NCBI GenBank assembly: GCA_019448385.1
Contig: JAGTXO010000023.1
Location: forward strand, 62,001-126,000
Direction: 5' to 3'
Origin: Diacronema lutheri
Lineage: Eukaryota > Haptophyta > Pavlovophyceae > Pavlovales > Pavlovaceae
Length of the DNA: 64,000 bases
Part shown: piece by piece, positions 29,401 to 40,300 of the stretch
How positions within the stretch are numbered: the stretch's first letter is position 1
How the letters are laid out: every line of letters begins with the position of its first letter
Made by a program: the position numbers and the translations under genes
The notes under the pieces: model-generated
Told to the model about the DNA's origin: nothing
Seen by the model: only the letters and a program-made list of their open reading frames with translations
The model's database searches: none

Positions 29401-30579
29401 ATGCTGCGCCAGATCGTCACGCTCTTCGCGCTCCTCGCCGCGGCGTCGGCGTTCAACGCGCCGGCGGCGGTGTCGCGCGCGGGCCGCTCGGCCGTGCGCA
29501 TGAGCACGAACCCGAACGCGCCGATCAAGATCGGGATCAACGGCTTTGGCCGCATCGGCCGCCTTGTGTTCCGCATCGCGATGGCCCGCGACAACATGGT
29601 CGTCAAGCACATCAACAGCCCTATGGCGCCCGAGTACATGAAGTACCTGCTCTCGTACGACTCGGCGCACGGCCGCTACAAGGGCACCGTCGAGGTCGAC
29701 GCCAAGGGCAGCCTCATCGTCGACGGCCTCGAGGTGACGCTGACGGCGACGCGTGACCCGACCGAGATCCCGTGGGGCAAGCGCGACGTCGCGTACGTGT
29801 GCGAGTCGACGGGCGCGTTCACGTCGACCGAGTCGTGCATGCTGCACGTGACGTCGGCCAACCCGGCGAAGAAGGTCGTCATCTCCGCGCCCGCCAAGGA
29901 CGCCGAGACCCCGACGCTCGTCGTCGGCGTGAACGCCGCCGAGGACTACAAGACGTCGATGAACGTCGTCTCGTGCGCGTCGTGCACGACCAACGGCCTG
30001 GCGCCGCTCGTGAAGCACATTGACCAGACGTACGGCATCGCCGAGGGCCTCATGACCACCGTGCACGCCACCACCGCCTCGCAGCTCACCGTCGACGGCT
30101 CGATGAAGGGCTCCGACTGGCGCGCGGGCCGCGCGGCCGCGGCCAACATCATCCCGTCGTCGACCGGCGCCGCCAAGGCCGTCGCCAAGTGCTACCCGGC
30201 GTCCAAGGGCAAGCTGACGGGCATGGCGTTCCGCGTGCCCACGATCGACGTCTCCGTCGTCGACCTCACCTGCCGCCTCGTCAAGTCGACGACGTACGAC
30301 GAGCTGAAGGCGTCGGTCAAGGCGGCGTCGGAGGGCTCGATGAAGGGCATCCTTGGCTACACCGAGGACCAGGTCGTCTCGCAGGACTTTGTCGGCTCGG
30401 AGATGTCGACCACCTTCGACGCGGGCGCGGGCATCATGCTCAACCCCAACTTCGTCAAGCTCATCTCGTGGTACGACAACGAATGGGGCTATTCGACCCG
30501 CCTCGTCGACCTGATCCAGATCATGGCCGTCACCGACGGCGTGCTGAGCAAGTCGGCCGAGATGGTCGGCTTTGCGTAA
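29401..30579 (+). CDS. plastid glyceraldehyde-3-phosphate dehydrogenase, GapC1-type
   Basis: The intronless gene encodes 392 residues. It starts with a signal peptide and plastid motif ([13 protein letters not shown] then [11 protein letters not shown]), the bipartite presequence of red secondary plastids. The mature enzyme has the dinucleotide fold [15 protein letters not shown], the catalytic cysteine in [12 protein letters not shown] near residue 195, the [10 protein letters not shown] loop, [13 protein letters not shown] and the C-terminal [12 protein letters not shown]. It interconverts glyceraldehyde-3-phosphate and 1,3-bisphosphoglycerate in the stroma for the Calvin cycle and plastid glycolysis. 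GapC1-type duplication with plastid retargeting is a known marker of algae with red secondary plastids. The lack of introns and strong codon bias fit a highly expressed gene. Confidence 0.93.
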   Translation: MLRQIVTLFALLAAASAFNAPAAVSRAGRSAVRMSTNPNAPIKIGINGFGRIGRLVFRIAMARDNMVVKHINSPMAPEYMKYLLSYDSAHGRYKGTVEVDAKGSLIVDGLEVTLTATRDPTEIPWGKRDVAYVCESTGAFTSTESCMLHVTSANPAKKVVISAPAKDAETPTLVVGVNAAEDYKTSMNVVSCASCTTNGLAPLVKHIDQTYGIAEGLMTTVHATTASQLTVDGSMKGSDWRAGRAAAANIIPSSTGAAKAVAKCYPASKGKLTGMAFRVPTIDVSVVDLTCRLVKSTTYDELKASVKAASEGSMKGILGYTEDQVVSQDFVGSEMSTTFDAGAGIMLNPNFVKLISWYDNEWGYSTRLVDLIQIMAVTDGVLSKSAEMVGFA

Positions 30580-30843
30580 ACGCGCTAGGCTTCCGCCTGC
30601 CGCGCGGGCGTGGCCCGCCGCCCCCGGCCCTGCGCCCACCGTCGCGCGCGCGAGGCGACGCAGGTCGGAGCGGCGCCGGCGGCGCGCGGCCCCCGCACGC
30701 GGGGCCGCGCGCGAGCGAGCTCGTCCCACCCTTTGGCCGGGACGTGCGGGATGTGGGTATTTGCGCGTGAGGGGTCCAATCCGTTGCAGACCACAGTGTT
30801 CGGCTTGAGTCACGGCCGAGCAAAACCAGAACACAGTGTGCTC
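30580..30843. other. convergent intergenic region
   Basis: The region lies between the stop codons of GAPDH and the chorein-like gene. An inverted pair of AACACAGTGT / ACACTGTGTT-like motifs around 30790-30840 lies just after the minus-strand stop. Otherwise nothing is recognised. Confidence 0.35.
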
Positions 30844-32958
30844 CTAGACAAAGTTGCCGACGTCCTCTGCGCGCGAGAAGCGCTCGAGGAACGCGCCAAC
30901 GTCGACGAGCGCGCGCTCGCGCGCGCCCTGCTGAGCGAGCGCGTACTCGAGCGCATCCGCGGCGAGTATTATCTCATACTTGTGCAAAAGCGCGACGAAC
31001 GCGTTGATGGGCATGGGTTTGCCCGCCGCGCGCTCGGGCGAGCGCCAAAGCAGCGCGCCCGCACGCGCCTGCGTGTCGAGTGCGCGCGCGCCGGCCGCCA
31101 CGCCACCACGCCGCGCCCCGCGCGCCGCCGCCTTGTGCTCGCGCGCAACGATGAGCAGCGTGCGCCTGCTGACGTAGCGCTCAAGGCACGCACGCACGTG
31201 CGCGTCGAAGGGTGAGAGGGTGCTCGGCCCCTTGACGAGCAGTGCGGCTACGTGCGCGCGCCAGCGCACAAGCTCGTCGCGCGCGGGCGCGCCGTCCGCG
31301 CCGTCGCGCGCTGCCACGCCAAGCGCGCCGCTGCGGTGCGGGCGCGCGCGCGCATCGAGCGGCGACGGCTCTGTGCGCATGCGCATGCGGCCGTGCAGCT
31401 GCGCCGCCGAATCGATGAGCCAGCCAAGCGACGCGTCCGGGAGGACACAGTCGACATCGACGCCGAGGAGCTTGCCCGTGCGCTTCCACCGCGCCGCGTG
31501 CACGAGAATGGCAAGCTCGATCGGCTGCACAACGGGCACGCGCACGCCGTGCGTTGTGGTCACGGCGTGCACGTGGACCTTGCGCACGATCAGTCGCTTG
31601 AAGATGTGCAGCTGCGCGCCATGGTCGGCGGTCTCGTGTGCGGGCGGCTTGCCCACGCCAAAGAGGCCGCCGAACAGGCCGCCGTCGCGCGCGCGCTGCA
31701 CCGTCTGTGTGACGAGCCGATGTGACTGCGAGAAGTCGGGCTTGCAGTTCTGCAGCTCGACGTCCTCGAGCTTGATGACCGTGCAGACCGAGTGGCGCAC
31801 CTCGACCGGCTGCTCCGCCGCGCCGTCGCCGCCGCGCGCCGTCAGCCGGCGCGCCTGCGCCGCGACGGCGCTCACCGCGCGCCGCGCCGATAGCCAGCGC
31901 GGCCAGCGCACGGTGCAGCTCACGCAGCCGAGCGTGCACGACGACGTGGGCAGCGGCGGCGGAGGCGATGGCAGCGCGAACGACCTCGCCATGCGCAAAC
32001 GCCCAAACGCCTGCCGCGCCGTCGTGCGCGGCGTCGCCACACTGCCAGCCGGCGTGCGGTCGCCGCCGAGCAGAGGCGCTGACTCTGAGGGCGTGGGCTT
32101 GTCGGCGAACGCCGCGCGGTCGGGCGCGCCCTGCAAAACGGTGAGCTCAATGGAGCGGATGCGCGCATACACGCCGTCCGTCGCCCGGTTGATCGCACCG
32201 TAATCGTCGTCGCGCGTCGCGTTGTCATCGGTGGCGGCGGCGGCCGACGGAGCCTGCTTGGCAGCCGTGTCCTTTGGCTTCATGCTGTTGATCAGCTTTT
32301 CGAGCTCGGCCTTGCGCGCTGCGGAGAGCATACGTGGCATCGACGTAATTGTCGCACGCACCTCGTCCAGGTGTACCTCGAGCCGGTTGTGCAGCATCGG
32401 CAGTCGCAGCCGCACGCTCGAGATGAACACCTGCGGGGCCGGGGGGGAGGAGATGCGCGCGCATGCGCGAGAGAGCGCCGGGCCGCGTCAGCGCTCGGCT
32501 TGCTGCCCGCCGCGCCACGCAGCGCGAGGCGCGCGCTTCGCGCCTCGCGCCATCCACACCCCGCACGGCCGCGCCCGCGAAGCGCGCACGTTCGAGCACA
32601 GCGACATCCCGTCCATCAGCACGGCGAGCGCCTCGTCGTCGAGGTGGAGGCCCTCAGGCCCCCCAATCTCGATGCCGGCCGATGAGGTCTTGATCGGGAT
32701 GGGCTTGCTTTTTGAGTATCCCTTCACGAAGATGCTCAACATGTTGCCGAGCAGCGCGTTGATGAGCGTTTCGGAGGCCATGTTCACGGGAGCCAGGAGC
32801 ACGTTGTCGATCAGGCCGCCGATCACGCCGCCGATGCGCGCGGACAAGCTCTTGGCAAGGCTGGTTATCGACGAGTCACGCTTTGCGCGCAAGGCCTTGC
32901 GCACAGCCAGCCCGCGATGCCAGCGTTGCACCAAGAGAGTGGCTTCAATCCTCTGCAT
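30844..32958 (-). CDS. chorein/VPS13-N-like membrane lipid-transfer protein, tentative
   Basis: Exons 32958-32590 and 32430-30844 give 651 residues. An IQ-like motif (LLVQRWHRGLAVRKALR) lies near the start. Residues about 60-150 (LSIFVKGYSKSKPI, LHLDDEALAVLMDGM, then after the splice VFISSVRLRLPM and LEVHLDEV) resemble the N-terminal chorein start of VPS13/BLTP proteins. Further beta-rich blocks are VELQNCKPDF, IFKRLIVRKVHVHAVTT and LAILVHAARWKRTGKLLGVDVDCVLPDASLGWLIDSA. The C-terminus is helical. The protein is much smaller than VPS13, so it may be a short relative or an unrelated peripheral protein. Intron 32589-32431 (159 nt) is 3n. A 271-bp MITE lies 110 bp upstream of the start. Confidence 0.45.
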
Positions 32959-33570
32959 GGCGGCTCACGAGCGCCACGGCGCTCACGTTTCCTCGCGATT
33001 TATCGACTCCAACGCTTGCAAAATTTGCGAGAGGTTTATCACCACCATGGGTATGTCATCACCACTACAGGTAATCGCGGGCATTAAGAAACCGTACCAT
33101 TAAGAAACTGGGGCCGAATTTTTGGCGATCGGTCGAAGAAACTGAGGCTGCCCGGTGGCGCGCAGGGGCTTGGCGAAGGCCGGGGCCGCTACTCTGACGT
33201 TATCCTTGCTGTCCCCTCACCATCCTTTAGAAATTGCACACAAGAAACTGTGGCTGCCCACTGAGAAGGCTTGTGAAACAGCGAAGAAACTGAGGCCCAA
33301 CCCCAAATCCCTGCTTTCTTAATGCCCGCGATTACCTGTATAGACAGGCGCTTTAACGTTTTTCCTGAGGCAGCCCCCCCTTCGCCCCCTCGCCCGAGCA
33401 ACGTAGACGTGCAGACCGGTTGTCTCTGGGAACGCGCGCGTACATGCCCAAATGTAGGCATACCGAGACGAGGCGCTGCGCAGGAGCGCGCCAGAAAGGG
33501 CTCGCAACGCAGCAGTTGTCTCTGGAAGACCAACTCGAAGCTAGAGGCCATGCCGACGCGCGGGGCGCTC
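32959..33570. other. intergenic region carrying a MITE
   Basis: The region lies between the chorein-like gene's start and the stop of the small membrane protein gene. Besides the MITE at 33068-33338, the stretch 33341-33570 shows short-range repetition (GTTGTCTCTGG-AACGCGC and CAGTTGTCTCTGGAAGA at about 33420 and 33512). No gene is supported. Confidence 0.4.
33068..33338. mobile_element. MITE with perfect 24-bp terminal inverted repeats, TA flanks
   Basis: The ends are perfect 24-bp inverted repeats: CAGGTAATCGCGGGCATTAA plus GAAA at 33068-33091, and the reverse complement at 33315-33338. TA dinucleotides flank both sides (33066-33067, 33339-33340), as expected of Tc1/mariner-type insertion. 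The 271-bp body has no coding potential, but GAAGAAACTGAGGCTG-like 16-mers occur four times. Perfect ends imply recent movement. It sits in the upstream region of the chorein-like gene. The family assignment from TA alone is tentative. Confidence 0.75.
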
Positions 33571-34080
33571 TCACGTCGCAGCGCTCGCACCGCCGGCCTC
33601 GGGACGTCCGCCGGCCTCGCCTGACGCGCGCACGGCCGGGTTTGCTGGCTTGCCCGCGCCGAGGACCTGCGCCATGAGGAAGGCGAGGCCGGCCGCGCCC
33701 ACAAAGGCTGCATGGCGTCGCGCCGCGATGAGCGCATGGCGCGGGCGCATTTGAGGGGCGCGGCAAAAGCGCGCGGAAGAGGCCGGTGGTCACGACGAAT
33801 GACGCTTGCAAACGCGTGCAACGAGCGCACAGCTCGCGCGCGTCATGGCGGCGCGTGCCTCCCCACGCGTAGCCGGTGAGGCGCGAGTACTCCTTCAGGT
33901 TGATCTCGAACGCACCCTGCGCACGCACCCCGCGAGAGCGACGCCCGCGTGAGAGGCGCGCGGAGAGGCGCGCGCAGGCGACCTTGCGCATGCCGGCACC
34001 TTCGCAGCTTTCTTCACCATCTCCTTCACCTTGTCGTCCGGAGGTGTCGGTGGGAGACTGGCGGGCGGCGTTTCCACCAT
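33571..34080 (-). CDS. 91-residue single-span membrane protein, unknown
   Basis: This is a small gene found only by splicing: exons 34080-34000, 33916-33859 and 33707-33571 total 276 nt. The product begins MVETPPASLPPTPPDDKVKE. Exon 2 gives GAFEINLKEYSRLTGYAWG, and exon 3 a membrane span (FVGAAGLAFLMAQVLGAG) and a short polar tail. Intron 1 (83 nt) is GT-AG; intron 2 (151 nt) needs a GC donor (GAG|GCACGC). The exon-2 frame is open on its own, but only this splice gives a membrane helix and a stop. It could be a small organelle membrane protein. I recognise no family. It is tandem with Arp3, whose stop is 77 bp from this start codon. Confidence 0.5.
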
Positions 34081-34156
34081 CGTGGACGGACGTCACTCAG
34101 TCTGCGCGGCTGCGCCACGTCACTCACTGTCGTCAGGCGGTCAGCGGCCCGGGACG

Positions 34157-36200
34157 TCACATCGTGATCGCGTCAAAGACGGCGTTGTGCCTGCAGATGG
34201 CCGGGCCGTACTCCTCGTACTGCGCGCGCGAGTGACACACCTTGTAAAATTCGGGCGTCGACGCGAGCATTGAGCCGCCAAACCACACGGCGAAGCGCTG
34301 CATGTGGTGCGAGATCACGTTCACGTCGATCGTGCTCGCCTTGAGCGAGCCGCCGCTCAGCGCCTCCGAGAGCCTGCGCGCGCGCGCGCACGCCGCGAGC
34401 AGTAGGTCGACGCGAGACGCGCGCGGCGCGAGCACGACGCGCGCTCGGCGCGCGGCACCCTGCGATTCTCGCACCTCTCCCCTCCCGCCCTGTCCCGTCC
34501 CCTTGACCCCCCCCCCCCCCCCCCCCCCTCCCCTTCCCGCGAGCGCACCGTATCCGCTCGTCGACTCTGCGCTTGATATCGCGCTGTAACCGCCTGCCAA
34601 AGTCCTTAAACATGGTCGAGCCGCCCGAGAGCACGACCGCGCCGTAGAGCCCGCGCCGCACGTCGATGGGGCACTGCTGCACGGTCGAGTCGATCACGGT
34701 GGGCAGGGGCGTGGTGAACTCGCTCGAGAAGATCTCGGGGTTGAAGAAGATCTCGGGGCCGAGGAAGCGCTCGGGTCCCACGTCGCACCGCCACAGCTGC
34801 TGCGTGCGCGGGTGCGTGCCCTCGTACGTCCTGAGCCAGCGCGATGGCTCCTGCTCGTATTTGGCAAACTCGCGCGCTATGTCGGGGCACACGTAGCAAT
34901 ACTGCGCAAAAAGGGCGGGAACCGACGGGGGAAGGGGGGGGGGGGGGGGGGGGCGGGGGGGGGGGGGGCGGACCTGTGAGGCGCGGCGTGGCGAGGAGCC
35001 GCTGCCGCGCGCGTGCGGCTGGTGCTGGTGCTGGTGCTGGTGCTGGTGCTGGTGCTGGTGCTGCGCGCGCGCCTTCTCCTTGATGCGCTTGGCGGCGTCC
35101 ATCGCGCCCTCGGGCGGCACCGACGCCTCGCGCTCGCGCAGCAGCTGCTGGATAAAGTCGGTGATGTCGCGCCCGGCGAGCGGGATCGAGCGGATGCACG
35201 AGCCGATCACGTAACCCTCCGCCACCGGTATGACGTGCGTCACACCGTCACCCGCATCGACGACCGTGCCGGTCAACGTCTTGCCGCTCACCTGCGCGGA
35301 CGTCCACGACGCGGCGAGCGCGAGCACCGCCTGGACGGCGATGTACAACCCACGCACCTGCGCCGGGGAGACGGAGGGGGCAGAGGAAAGGGAAAGGGAC
35401 GCGCGCGCATTTGCCAGCGCTCAGAGGCTGCGCGCTCGCCGCCGCCGCCAGCCTCGGCGCGCGGCGAAGGCTCGGCTGGCCGCAGCCAAGCCGGAATGGC
35501 GCGCCGCGCGGAGTGCGGGTCAAAGGGAAGCCAGCTTCTGCACTCGTCACGTGACGTCGCCCGCTCGGTCCCCCGAGCGGTGGCTCTGCGAGCTGTGGAA
35601 ATCATCCCCGCACGCGCGCGCGTGCCGCCGGCGCGTGCGCACGCGCGTGCGCGGCGGCTGCGCCGCACGTTGAAGGTTTCAAACATGATCTCGGCGGTGA
35701 GCTCGCGGTTCTCGGGCGTGTTCATCGGCGGCTCGGTGAGAAGAAAGGCGTGCTCGGCCGGGTCGCAGCGCAAATAGCTGAAGATGGAGCGCTGCCAGAA
35801 GCGCTCCATGTTGTCCCAATTCTCGACCATCCCGTGCCGCACCGGGTAGTTGATGTTGTACGCGTTTGCACCCGCGAGCGCGTCGTCGCCGACGACAAAG
35901 TCGAGATCATCGATGGAGCCGGCGGCCTTGCCCGCATTGCGCGCCAAATTGCCGTCGCGCGTGCCGATCACCGTCGGCACGATGAACGACGGCTCGCAGT
36001 TGCCCGCGTACCCCATCTTGGTGTAGCTGCGCGCGCACGAGCGCGAGAGACGATCGCGGCGCGTGAGGCGACGGTGCGGCGAGCGGTGGGAGACGATCAA
36101 GGCGCATCGCGGTGGGAGACGAGCGCGCGCGCACGCACCCGGTGCCGTTGTCAATCACCACTGCCGGACGCCGAGGGTCGTATCCGTCGAGCTCCGCCAT
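34157..36200 (-). CDS. ARP3: actin-related protein 3 (Arp2/3 complex)
   Basis: Five exons (36200-36139, 36026-35669, 35357-35073, 34901-34549, 34373-34157) total 1275 nt and give 424 residues, against about 418 for other Arp3. Highly conserved blocks run across the splices: [117 protein letters not shown] and [21 protein letters not shown]. It nucleates branched actin filaments with Arp2. Intron 3 (171 nt) needs a GC donor (AAG|GCGCGC) and contains a CAGCAC repeat and a long C tract. Intron 4 has a G tract after its donor. It is divergent from the CHIP-like gene. Confidence 0.95.
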
Positions 36201-36287
36201 CGCCACGCCGCGCCCCTCGGCGGCGATGAGCGAGCCCCCGCCCCCAGTCGGCGCGCCGGGCGCGTCGACCGCGAAGCGAGGGCGGCA
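36201..36287. promoter_or_regulatory. 87-bp divergent promoter, Arp3 / CHIP
   Basis: Only 87 bases separate the two start codons. The strip is about 80% GC, with a CCCCCGCCCCC motif at about 36235-36245 and no TATA box. Both transcripts must have very short leaders or overlapping promoters. Confidence 0.5.
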
Positions 36288-37234
36288 ATGGCGTCGGCCC
36301 GGCAATCGGCGGAGGACCTGCGGGAGTTTGGGAACGTGTGCTTGGCGAAGGGGAAGCTGGACGCGGCGATTGCGGCCTACTCCGAGGCCATATGCCTGTC
36401 GCCGAACGCCGCCTACTACACCAACCGCGCGCAAGCCCACAAGCGGAAGGGCGTCGCGGGGTGGGCGCGACTCGTGATCGACGACTGCGAGAGCGCGCTC
36501 GCGCTCGACGACAAGTCGATCAAGGCGCATTACCTGCTGGGCGGCGCGCTTTCCGACGTGGGCGACTTTGTGCGCGCCACGGAACACCTCCGCCGCGCGC
36601 TCGGCCTCACCGCGCAGACCTCCGTCCTCTACGAGGCCGACATTCGGGCGGCGATGCTCCGAGCAAACAAGCGCGTGCGCGCGGCAGGCCGCGGCTGGTG
36701 GCGCGTGGCGCGCGCGCGTGCCGACGCGCCGCGCCGCGAATTTGCCGCCCTCTCGCCGCGCCGCCGTGCGCACAGCGCTGGGAGGACGAGACGGCCGCGG
36801 CAGTTGAGTCGCTTGACGCCGCGATGCCGCTGCTGCACGAGCTGGCAGAGCAGCTCGATGCCGCCGCGATGCCGCTGCACGCGCGAGCCTCGTCGCCGGT
36901 CGGTGCGGGCGAGGCTAAGCGGCAGCAGCGCATGCATCTCTCGACCGTCCGCCGCGCGCTCGACGCGCACCGCGCGAGCCTCGTCGCACCGCGCGCGCCC
37001 GAGTACCTGCAGTGCGCCATTTCTCTCGAGCTGCTGCGCGAGCCGGTGATCACGCCGTGCGGGCACACGTTCGAGCGCAGCTGCATCGAGGACCACCTAC
37101 GCCGCGGCCACCACTTCAATCCCGTGAGCCGCGCGCCCCTCGCGCTCGAGCAGCTCGTGCCAAACCTCGCAGTCAAGGCGGCGGTCGAGGCCTTCCTCGC
37201 CGCACACCCCGGGGCGTACGAGTCGCTCGAATGA
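36288..37234 (+). CDS. STUB1: CHIP-type TPR/U-box E3 ubiquitin ligase
   Basis: Exons 36288-36674 and 36776-37234 give 281 residues, close to the ~300 of CHIP. Three TPR repeats fill residues 1-115 (LREFGNVCLAKGKLDAAIAA, AAYYTNRAQAHKR, AHYLLGGALSDVGDFVRATE); their groove binds the EEVD tails of Hsp70/Hsp90. A helical linker follows (KR|RWEDETAA). The U-box spans about 205-275: YLQCAISLELLREPVITPCG, HTFERSCIEDHLRR, HHFNPVSRAPL and LVPNLAVKAAVEAFL. It would ubiquitinate chaperone-bound misfolded proteins. The intron is 101 nt with a GTGCGC donor. Confidence 0.92.
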
Positions 37235-37387
37235 CGCATTGCCGGCCGCGTCTCGCCTAGAGCCGCGCGGCCGGCCGGCCCGCCGGGCGCGGGTGAGTCC
37301 GTGATCAGCCACTGTCCCACTGATCAAGTCGTGATCACAGTGATCACGGCGCGACATCTTTGACCCGCGAAAGCTGGAGCCGTGAGG

Positions 37388-40300
37388 ATGGAGAAGCACG
37401 ACGGCGAGGTCGGCGAACTGGTCGACCTCGGTGACGTGGCATCCCCTCCGGGCAACGCCGCGCCGCCGCCCACGCCGACTACGCAGCCCGCGAAGAAGCC
37501 GGCCTCGCGCTTCGGGCTCGGCAACTTTGTGACTGGGCTCGGGAGCTTTGCCGACTCGCTCGCAGAGTCGGTCGTCGCGGGCACGCCGCCCGCGGGCTCG
37601 GCGGGGGGCGCAGAACGCGCGCCGTCGACGACGCCAACGGTGTCCGCACCGTTCGGGCTCGGCGTGCTCACCGGCTCGGACGAGCAGGGCGGCGGCGCAG
37701 GCGGCGGCGCGCGTTCGCTGCTCGCGCCAACCACGCCCGCCGCCGACCGGCCGCCGGGCGCGCCGCCGCCGACGCCCGCGTCGGCGGGCGGGGGCGGGCG
37801 CTTCGGCGGGCTGGGCGCCGAGGCGCTGCTCGGCGCCGCCGCGAGCGCGCTCGCCCTTCCCGGCTCGGTCACCGCCGGCCGCTCCGGCACCGACGACGAC
37901 GGCTCGCTGAGCGGCGCGGAGGTGGCGGAGCTCAAGGCGGCGATGCGCGCCATGTACGCGGCGCACACGGCCGAGCTGGAGAAGCGGCTACAGAGCGAGG
38001 CGGCGAAGGCGGCCAAATGGGAGGCGGTCGGGCAGAAGGCGATGGGCACTCTCCAGGCGCTCACCAAGACGCGCGAGGCCGACGCCGCCCGCGCCGCGCG
38101 CGCCGAGGCCGATGCGGCCGCGATGCGCGAGCGCCTCGCCGCCAGCGCCGGCGGCCGCGGCGAAGCGGACGGCGGCGAGGCCGAGGCCGCACGCGTCGCG
38201 TGCCGCGAGGCCGAGGCCGCGCGCGACGACGCCCTCGCAGACGCGGCCGCCGCGCGCGCGCGCGCCGAGCGTGCCGAGGAAGCCGCGCGCGACGCGGACA
38301 ATGCGCGCGACCGCGCGGAGCGGCGCGCGTCGGCCGCGGCGGACGGCGCGGCGGCGACGGACGCGGAGAAGCGCGCGGCCGCGCTCGCGGGTGCCGAGGC
38401 CGCCGCGGAGCTCGAGATGCGCGACGCCGCGCTCGCCTCAGCTCGCCTCGAGGCAACCGCCTCCGCGCAGGCCGCCGAGGCCGCGCGCGAGCGCGCGGCG
38501 GGGGCGGAGCGGCGAGCGGCCGAGGCGTCGACGGCCGCCGATGCGCTCCGTGCTGAGCGTGACGGGGCGCTGGCGCGCGCGGCAGCGGCCGAGCGCGAGC
38601 GCGCGCGCGCCGAGCGCGATGGCGCCGATGCCGCCGCCTCCGCCTTGGCGGGCGACGCAGCCGCCGCGCAGCTCCGCACCGCGCTGCTCGCCGCCGAGGG
38701 CCGCGCGGCGGCCGCGGATGCGCGCGCCGCGAGCGCCGAGGCGTCCGCGCGCACGACGGGCGCGGAGGCAGAGGCGGCGCGCGGTGCGGCGGCCGTCGAG
38801 TTGCGCGCCGCGCTCGACGCGGCGCGTGCCGCCGAAGGTGCGCTCAGCGCCGCGCGCCACGAGCTGGCGTCCGCCGGCGAGCGCGCGGCCGAGGCGGCGG
38901 CAGACGCGGCGCGCGCGCGCGCCGATGCGGACGGCGCGCGCGCGCGCGAGCGCGAGGCGGGCGCGGCGGCGTCGGCGGCGGAGGCGCGCGCGCGCGAGGC
39001 GCAGGCCGACGGCGAGGCGGCGCTCGCCGCCGAGCGGCTGCGCGCCGCCGACGCCGCCGACGCCGCCGAGCAGCGCGCCCTCGCCGCCGCCGCGGCGGAG
39101 GCGGACAAGGCGCAGCAGCAGGCGGAGCGCTACCAGCAGGCGGCGAGCGCCCTTATTGAAAAGGTGCGCGCTCAGAAGGCGGAGGCGGAGGCTCGGGCCG
39201 AGGCGCTGCACGCGCAGCTCGCCGCCGCGCTCGCCGCCGCCGCCGCCGTCGACGCCGTCGCCGTCGCTGGAGGCGCCGGCGCGGCCGCGCCCGCGGCCAC
39301 GGGCCCACTCTCGCCGCCCGCGGCCGGTGGCGGCAGCGGCAAGGGGAAGGGCAAGGCGAGGGCGAAGAAGGGCAAGGGTGGCGGCGCCGCCGCCGCCGCC
39401 GCTGGCGCGACCGAGCCAAGCGCCGACGCCGTCGCCGCCACCACCGCCACCGCCGCCATGGACGACGACGGTGTGACGGGCGGTAACGGTGTGACGGGCG
39501 GTAACGGTGTGACGGGCGGTAACGGTGTGACGGGCGGTGCGGTGGTCGACGCGGGCGCGGCGGTGGCGGACGCGGCCGCGCAACTCGCGGAGCAGGAGGC
39601 ACGGATCCGCACGCTCGAGACGGAGCTGCGCGAGACCGTCGCGCGGCTCGACGACGCGTCGGTCGCCGCCGAGGTGCGCGCGAGCGCCGAGGCCGCGGCC
39701 GCCTCCGCCGCGGCGCGCGCCGCCGCCGACGACGAGCGCGCAGCGTCGAGCCGCGCGGCGGCGGCGGCGCTCGGCGCGGCGGAGGCGCGCGCCGCGAGCT
39801 GCGCGCGCGAGCGGGACGATGCGGAGCGCAGCGCGCGCGCCCTTTCGGAGGCGCTCGCCACCGCGCGCGACGAGCGCGCCGCGGCGGACGGCCGTGCGGA
39901 GCGCGCCGAGCGCGCCGCGGCGGACGCCCGCGCCGCCGTCGAAGCGGCGGACGCGGCCGCGCACGCGGCGGCCGAGGCGGCGGCGGAGGCACGTGGGACT
40001 CGCGCGGCGCTCGAGCGCGCCGCCGCCGACTCGGCCGCGCGCGCCGATGCGACCGACGCGCGTGCGACCGCCGCCGCGCGCGAGCTCGCCGACGCGCGCA
40101 CGGCGGCGGCGGACGCGGACGCGCGCGCGTCGGCGGCCGAGGCGACTGCGTCGGCGCTGCAGGCGCGCGCGCTCAGGGCGGAGGAGGAGGGCGCGACCTT
40201 TGCCGCCGCGCTCGCCGATGCCGAGCGTGCCGTCGCTTCGGCGACGGGTGCGGCGGCCGCGGCGGAGCAGCGCGCGGCCGACGCCGAGCGCGCCGTTGCC

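Noticed and set aside
33587-34026. Reading the 91-residue gene's second exon straight through as a ~240-residue protein
   Set aside because: The continued frame is Arg/Cys-rich with no structure, whereas the GC-AG splice gives a membrane helix and a stop.
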